A stretch of 8,640 nucleotides of DNA, taken from contig JAFCDD010000019.1 of the NCBI GenBank assembly GCA_017609845.1, positions 1 through 8,640 on the forward strand, in the 5' to 3' direction. The notes beneath the pieces are model-generated. The model was not told the DNA's origin. It ran no database searches and saw nothing but the letters and a program-made list of their open reading frames with translations. Source of the DNA: Candidatus Woesearchaeota archaeon (GTDB lineage Archaea; Nanobdellota; Nanobdellia; SCGC-AAA011-G17; JACPNG01). The position numbers were made by a program, and so were the translations under genes. Positions 6,415 through 8,640 of the stretch are shown here, piece by piece; the first letter of the stretch is position 1; the number at the start of each line of letters is the position of its first letter.

Positions 6415-6446
6415 ATATCCTATATATTGCAAAATAATTGATAAAG
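6409..6446 (+). promoter_or_regulatory. Promoter of the NTase/HEPN-like gene, overlapping the AlaX stop
   Basis: CTTTAAATAT (6409-6418) resembles an archaeal TATA box and contains the alaX stop codon. Its centre is about 33 nt before ATG 6447, giving a leader of only a few bases, or none if start-site spacing is loose. There is no convincing Shine-Dalgarno sequence. A TTG at 6438 is in frame but lies upstream of or at the predicted transcript start. Confidence 0.5.
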
Positions 6447-8192
6447 ATGAGCGATTCTGATTTAAAAGAAAAATTAACAAACAATAAGGATAAAATTGAG
6501 AAATTTAAAAAGGAAGCATTAAAAAAATTTGATAAATTTATTCTTGGGGTAGAATTAATTCCTCCTGCTAAAAAAGATAAGAAGAGCACAATTAATTTAT
6601 TTGTTTTAGTTGATGATTCTGATAGTAAAAAAATGAGTAAATTAGAGTTGAGAGATAAGATATTTTCTGTTGTAGATGAAATGTCTCAGACTATAGATAA
6701 GAATATTAAACCAGAACCAATGTTGTTGTCTGAGTTGAAGGAAGCCTGTTGTGATGCCAAATATGAGATCCTGGATGCAATTGCTAAAGGAATTATGATT
6801 TATGATAAGGGAATGTTAACTGCATTAAAGGTAGCATATATACACAAAGATATGGCCGTAAAAAAGTTTGAGAGATATGTTTTGAGTTATGTTGCTGCCG
6901 GTAGTTTGTTTAGAGGAGATGCTAGCTATAATGATATTGATGTTTTTATTGTTATTGATGATACTGATGTTAAGAGAATGCCTAGGATAGAATTAAAAGA
7001 AAAATTAAGGGCAATAATACAAAATATGGGATTTGAGGCAGGAAAATCTGTTGGATTAAAGAACGTTCAGTTTCATGTTCAAACTTACATATTAACTGAT
7101 TTTTGGGATAGTGTAAAAGATGCAAATCCTGTTATTTTTACTTTTTTAAGAGATGGGGTTCCTTTGTATGATCGTGGTGTTTTTATGCCCTGGAAATTGT
7201 TGCTTAGAATGGGTAGAATAAAACCAAGTCCTGAAGCAATAGATATGAACATGGATGTTGGTGAAAGATTATTGCAGAGATCTAGGTTTAAGTTATTAAG
7301 TGTTATTGGAGAGGATTTATATTGGGCGGCCCTGAATCCTGCACAGGCGGCATTAATGTTGTATGGTTTGCCTCCTCCAACACCTAAAGAAACTATAAAG
7401 TTGTTGGATGAAATTTTTGTTAAGAAAGAAAAATTATTAGAGAAGAAATATGTTGTTTTGTTAGAAAAAATAATAAAATATTACAAGGATGTTGAGCATG
7501 GAAGAATTAAAGAAATAAAAGGAAAGGATATTGATGATTTACTTAAATCTGTTGAAGATTATTTGAAAAGAATAAGAAAGTTATTTGATCAAATTGATAA
7601 AAAACACGAAAAGGAAAGTATACTCAATGTTTATGATACATGTGTAGCTATGACGAGAGATGCGTTGTATCTGAATAACGTGCATAACATTAGTGTTAGT
7701 AAAATTGATGCTTTATTTAAAAAACATTTAGTTGACAAGGGTTTAATTCCTGAGAAGTTTTTAAGAATTTTAAAATTAATTATTAAGACTAAAAAAGAAT
7801 ATGGTGCTAAAAAGGTAACCAGGCAAGAAATACAGAAAACAGTAAAGGAAGCAAATATGTTTATCAGAGCAATGGTTGATTTTGTTCAAAGGCAGAGAGG
7901 CATAGAGATAGAGAGGGCAAAGATAAGGTTCAAACATGGTGATTTGTATGGAGAAGTTTTATTATTGGGTGATGTTGCTTTTATTATACCTGATATAACT
8001 AAGAGAGATAAGCTTGAAAAAGCAGATATCAAAAAAGGTAGATTGTTGAATCTTAAAAAAGCAAAATTAGAAGAATTTGAAGAACATTTGGTTAAGATTA
8101 AGATTCCAAATAAGATTTTTATTAAGGAGACCATATTTGAAGATTTAAAGGAGATCTTTGGTAAAAATGTTGAAATTCTTGTAAATTATTGA
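6447..8192 (+). CDS. Tandem nucleotidyltransferase protein with HEPN-like domains
   Basis: This 581-residue protein shows five parts. Residues 26-124 are a degenerate NTase-like domain. Residues 139-246 are a second NTase domain with GSLFRGD (152-158) and the metal-binding D163 and D165 (NDIDVF). Residues about 271-385 and 391-487 are two helical domains with HEPN-like patterns: each has a helix with small residues (LYWAALNPAQAAL; VYDTCVAMTRDAL), a central F/LLEKK or LIPEKF turn, and a final helix (LLKSVEDYLKRI; TVKEANMFIRAM). Residues about 490-581 are beta-rich and unrecognised. The NTase copies align without gaps over VDDSDSKKMSKLEL and IDDTDVKRMPRIEL, and again at YDKG and YDRG. The first copy has T48 and N50 where the second has D163 and D165. 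No HEPN R-x4-6-H RNase motif is seen. A role in adding nucleotides to RNA or protein, as in MNT-HEPN pairs, is possible but unproven. The protein has no membrane segment. ATG 6447 is preferred over TTG 6438 because of the TATA position. Confidence 0.8.
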   Translation: MSDSDLKEKLTNNKDKIEKFKKEALKKFDKFILGVELIPPAKKDKKSTINLFVLVDDSDSKKMSKLELRDKIFSVVDEMSQTIDKNIKPEPMLLSELKEACCDAKYEILDAIAKGIMIYDKGMLTALKVAYIHKDMAVKKFERYVLSYVAAGSLFRGDASYNDIDVFIVIDDTDVKRMPRIELKEKLRAIIQNMGFEAGKSVGLKNVQFHVQTYILTDFWDSVKDANPVIFTFLRDGVPLYDRGVFMPWKLLLRMGRIKPSPEAIDMNMDVGERLLQRSRFKLLSVIGEDLYWAALNPAQAALMLYGLPPPTPKETIKLLDEIFVKKEKLLEKKYVVLLEKIIKYYKDVEHGRIKEIKGKDIDDLLKSVEDYLKRIRKLFDQIDKKHEKESILNVYDTCVAMTRDALYLNNVHNISVSKIDALFKKHLVDKGLIPEKFLRILKLIIKTKKEYGAKKVTRQEIQKTVKEANMFIRAMVDFVQRQRGIEIERAKIRFKHGDLYGEVLLLGDVAFIIPDITKRDKLEKADIKKGRLLNLKKAKLEEFEEHLVKIKIPNKIFIKETIFEDLKEIFGKNVEILVNY

Positions 8193-8200
8193 AAGAAAAA

Positions 8201-8261
8201 GGTTTATAAATGAGAATTATTCATCCTATTTTCGAAGTTAAGATAATAAAGAACTAATAAA
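8201..8261 (+). promoter_or_regulatory. Promoter and about 30-nt leader of the right-edge gene
   Basis: GGTTTATAAA (8201-8210) is a good archaeal TATA box 8 nt after the stop codon of the NTase/HEPN-like gene. It predicts a transcript start near 8232, leaving about 30 nt before ATG 8262, unlike the leaderless starts elsewhere in the window. The leader has no clear Shine-Dalgarno sequence or strong hairpin. Confidence 0.5.
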
Positions 8262-8640
8262 ATGAAAATGAAAAGACTGCATGTAAGAAATTCGGCGGTA
8301 AAAGAGACTAAAGAAGGATATCCTTATTGTCCCATAAGAAGAGAGTGTTCTAACCCTAGAACAGATGAAGCAAGTAAAAAATCATTGTGTGATAACGGAA
8401 ATGCTCTTTTAAATAGATATCCTATGTTTGTGGCCAGTATGCTGGAGAGAGAATTATTTGGTAAAAATGAAGGAATATTACAATCAGAATTATATAACCT
8501 CTATATTATTAATTATTCCCTGGAGATGGGAGGTCGTTATTCTAGAGGAGAACAATTCTCTCAGAGAAGGAAAAAAAGAAAGGAAATTATGAGATTAGCC
8601 ATGAGAGAAGCCCTGCATGTGGCTGTTGATATAATACGAA
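8262..8640 (+). CDS. Unrecognised Cys-containing basic protein (5' part, cut by right edge)
   Basis: An open frame of 126 complete codons runs off the right edge without a stop. ATG at 8262 is used because an in-frame TAA lies at 8247-8249 with no start codon between; ATG 8268 is a second option. Residues 20-44 contain YPYCPIRREC and then LCD, giving Cys at 23, 29 and 43 (C-x5-C-x13-C); H7 could be a fourth ligand, so a small metal site is possible. Residues 47-90 are helical with hydrophobic spacing (ALLNRYPMFVASML, LYNLYIINYSLEMG). Residues 91-126 are strongly basic (FSQRRKKRKEIMRLAMREAL) and probably helical. There is no signal peptide or clear membrane segment. Base composition is a little less A/T-rich than in the neighbours. 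A TATA box upstream and consistent codon use argue that it is a real gene. I do not recognise the family. Confidence 0.65.
   Translation, partial: MKMKRLHVRNSAVKETKEGYPYCPIRRECSNPRTDEASKKSLCDNGNALLNRYPMFVASMLERELFGKNEGILQSELYNLYIINYSLEMGGRYSRGEQFSQRRKKRKEIMRLAMREALHVAVDIIR

Noticed and set aside
6438..6446. TTG 6438 as start of the NTase/HEPN-like gene
   Set aside because: An ATG three codons later fits the TATA spacing better, and the added residues (MIK) carry no domain.
8210..8257. A 15-codon ORF between the last two genes
   Set aside because: Its ATG overlaps the TATA box and it has no recognisable content.
8201..8261. Small RNA or riboswitch in the leader of the right-edge gene
   Set aside because: No stable hairpin, box C/D or known aptamer pattern could be read in the roughly 30-nt leader.
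1..8640. CRISPR array, tRNA, rRNA, insertion sequence or defence island
   Set aside because: No spaced direct repeats, no tRNA T-loop pattern (GGTTCRA), no transposase or terminal inverted repeats were found; the genes are mostly housekeeping.

Overview
The window reads as a gene-dense, AT-rich stretch of archaeal chromosome. The evidence is archaeal gene content: an archease-RtcB pair, an Era-like GTPase/DUF2073/Zn-ribbon trio of the OapA-OapB-OapC type, an XPD-type Fe-S helicase and a stand-alone AlaX editing protein. In addition, several genes have an archaeal TATA-like box about 25-27 nt before the start codon, as expected for leaderless transcripts. Strong A/T bias, very short intergenic gaps and a multidomain nucleotidyltransferase/HEPN-like protein suggest a mesophilic, small-genome lineage such as a DPANN archaeon (Woesearchaeota or Pacearchaeota type). 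That placement is inference. No rRNA, tRNA, CRISPR array or insertion sequence was seen, and no gap exceeds about 115 nt.

Layout. (1) Positions 1-401, minus: 5' part of an asparagine-synthase-like PP-loop ATPase, running off the left edge. (2) 402-452: compact divergent promoter, with one A/T box about 26 nt from both start codons. (3) 453-2250, plus: archease and RtcB, separated by one base, an RNA-ligase module for tRNA splicing or RNA repair. (4) 2324-3737, plus: GTPase, DUF2073 protein and Zn-ribbon protein, packed with gaps of one and zero bases. (5) 3738-5579, minus: XPD-like helicase, whose stop codon abuts the Zn-ribbon stop codon exactly. (6) 5580-5694: divergent promoter region with a perfect inverted repeat around the helicase TATA box. 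(7) 5695-6414, plus: AlaX, which hydrolyses mischarged tRNA(Ala). (8) 6447-8192, plus: a 581-residue protein with two tandem nucleotidyltransferase domains (the first lacking its catalytic acids), two HEPN-like helical domains and a C-terminal beta-rich piece. (9) 8262 to the right edge, plus: the start of an unrecognised, Cys-containing, basic protein.

How the genes fit together: much of the window concerns RNA and nucleic-acid maintenance. Archease activates RtcB, AlaX guards tRNA(Ala) charging, the helicase acts on DNA, and the GTPase trio is a conserved archaeal cassette of unresolved function. The strongest candidate for undescribed biology is the duplicated NTase/HEPN-like protein at 6447-8192. 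Next come the unknown gene at the right edge and the operator-like repeat at 5595-5618.
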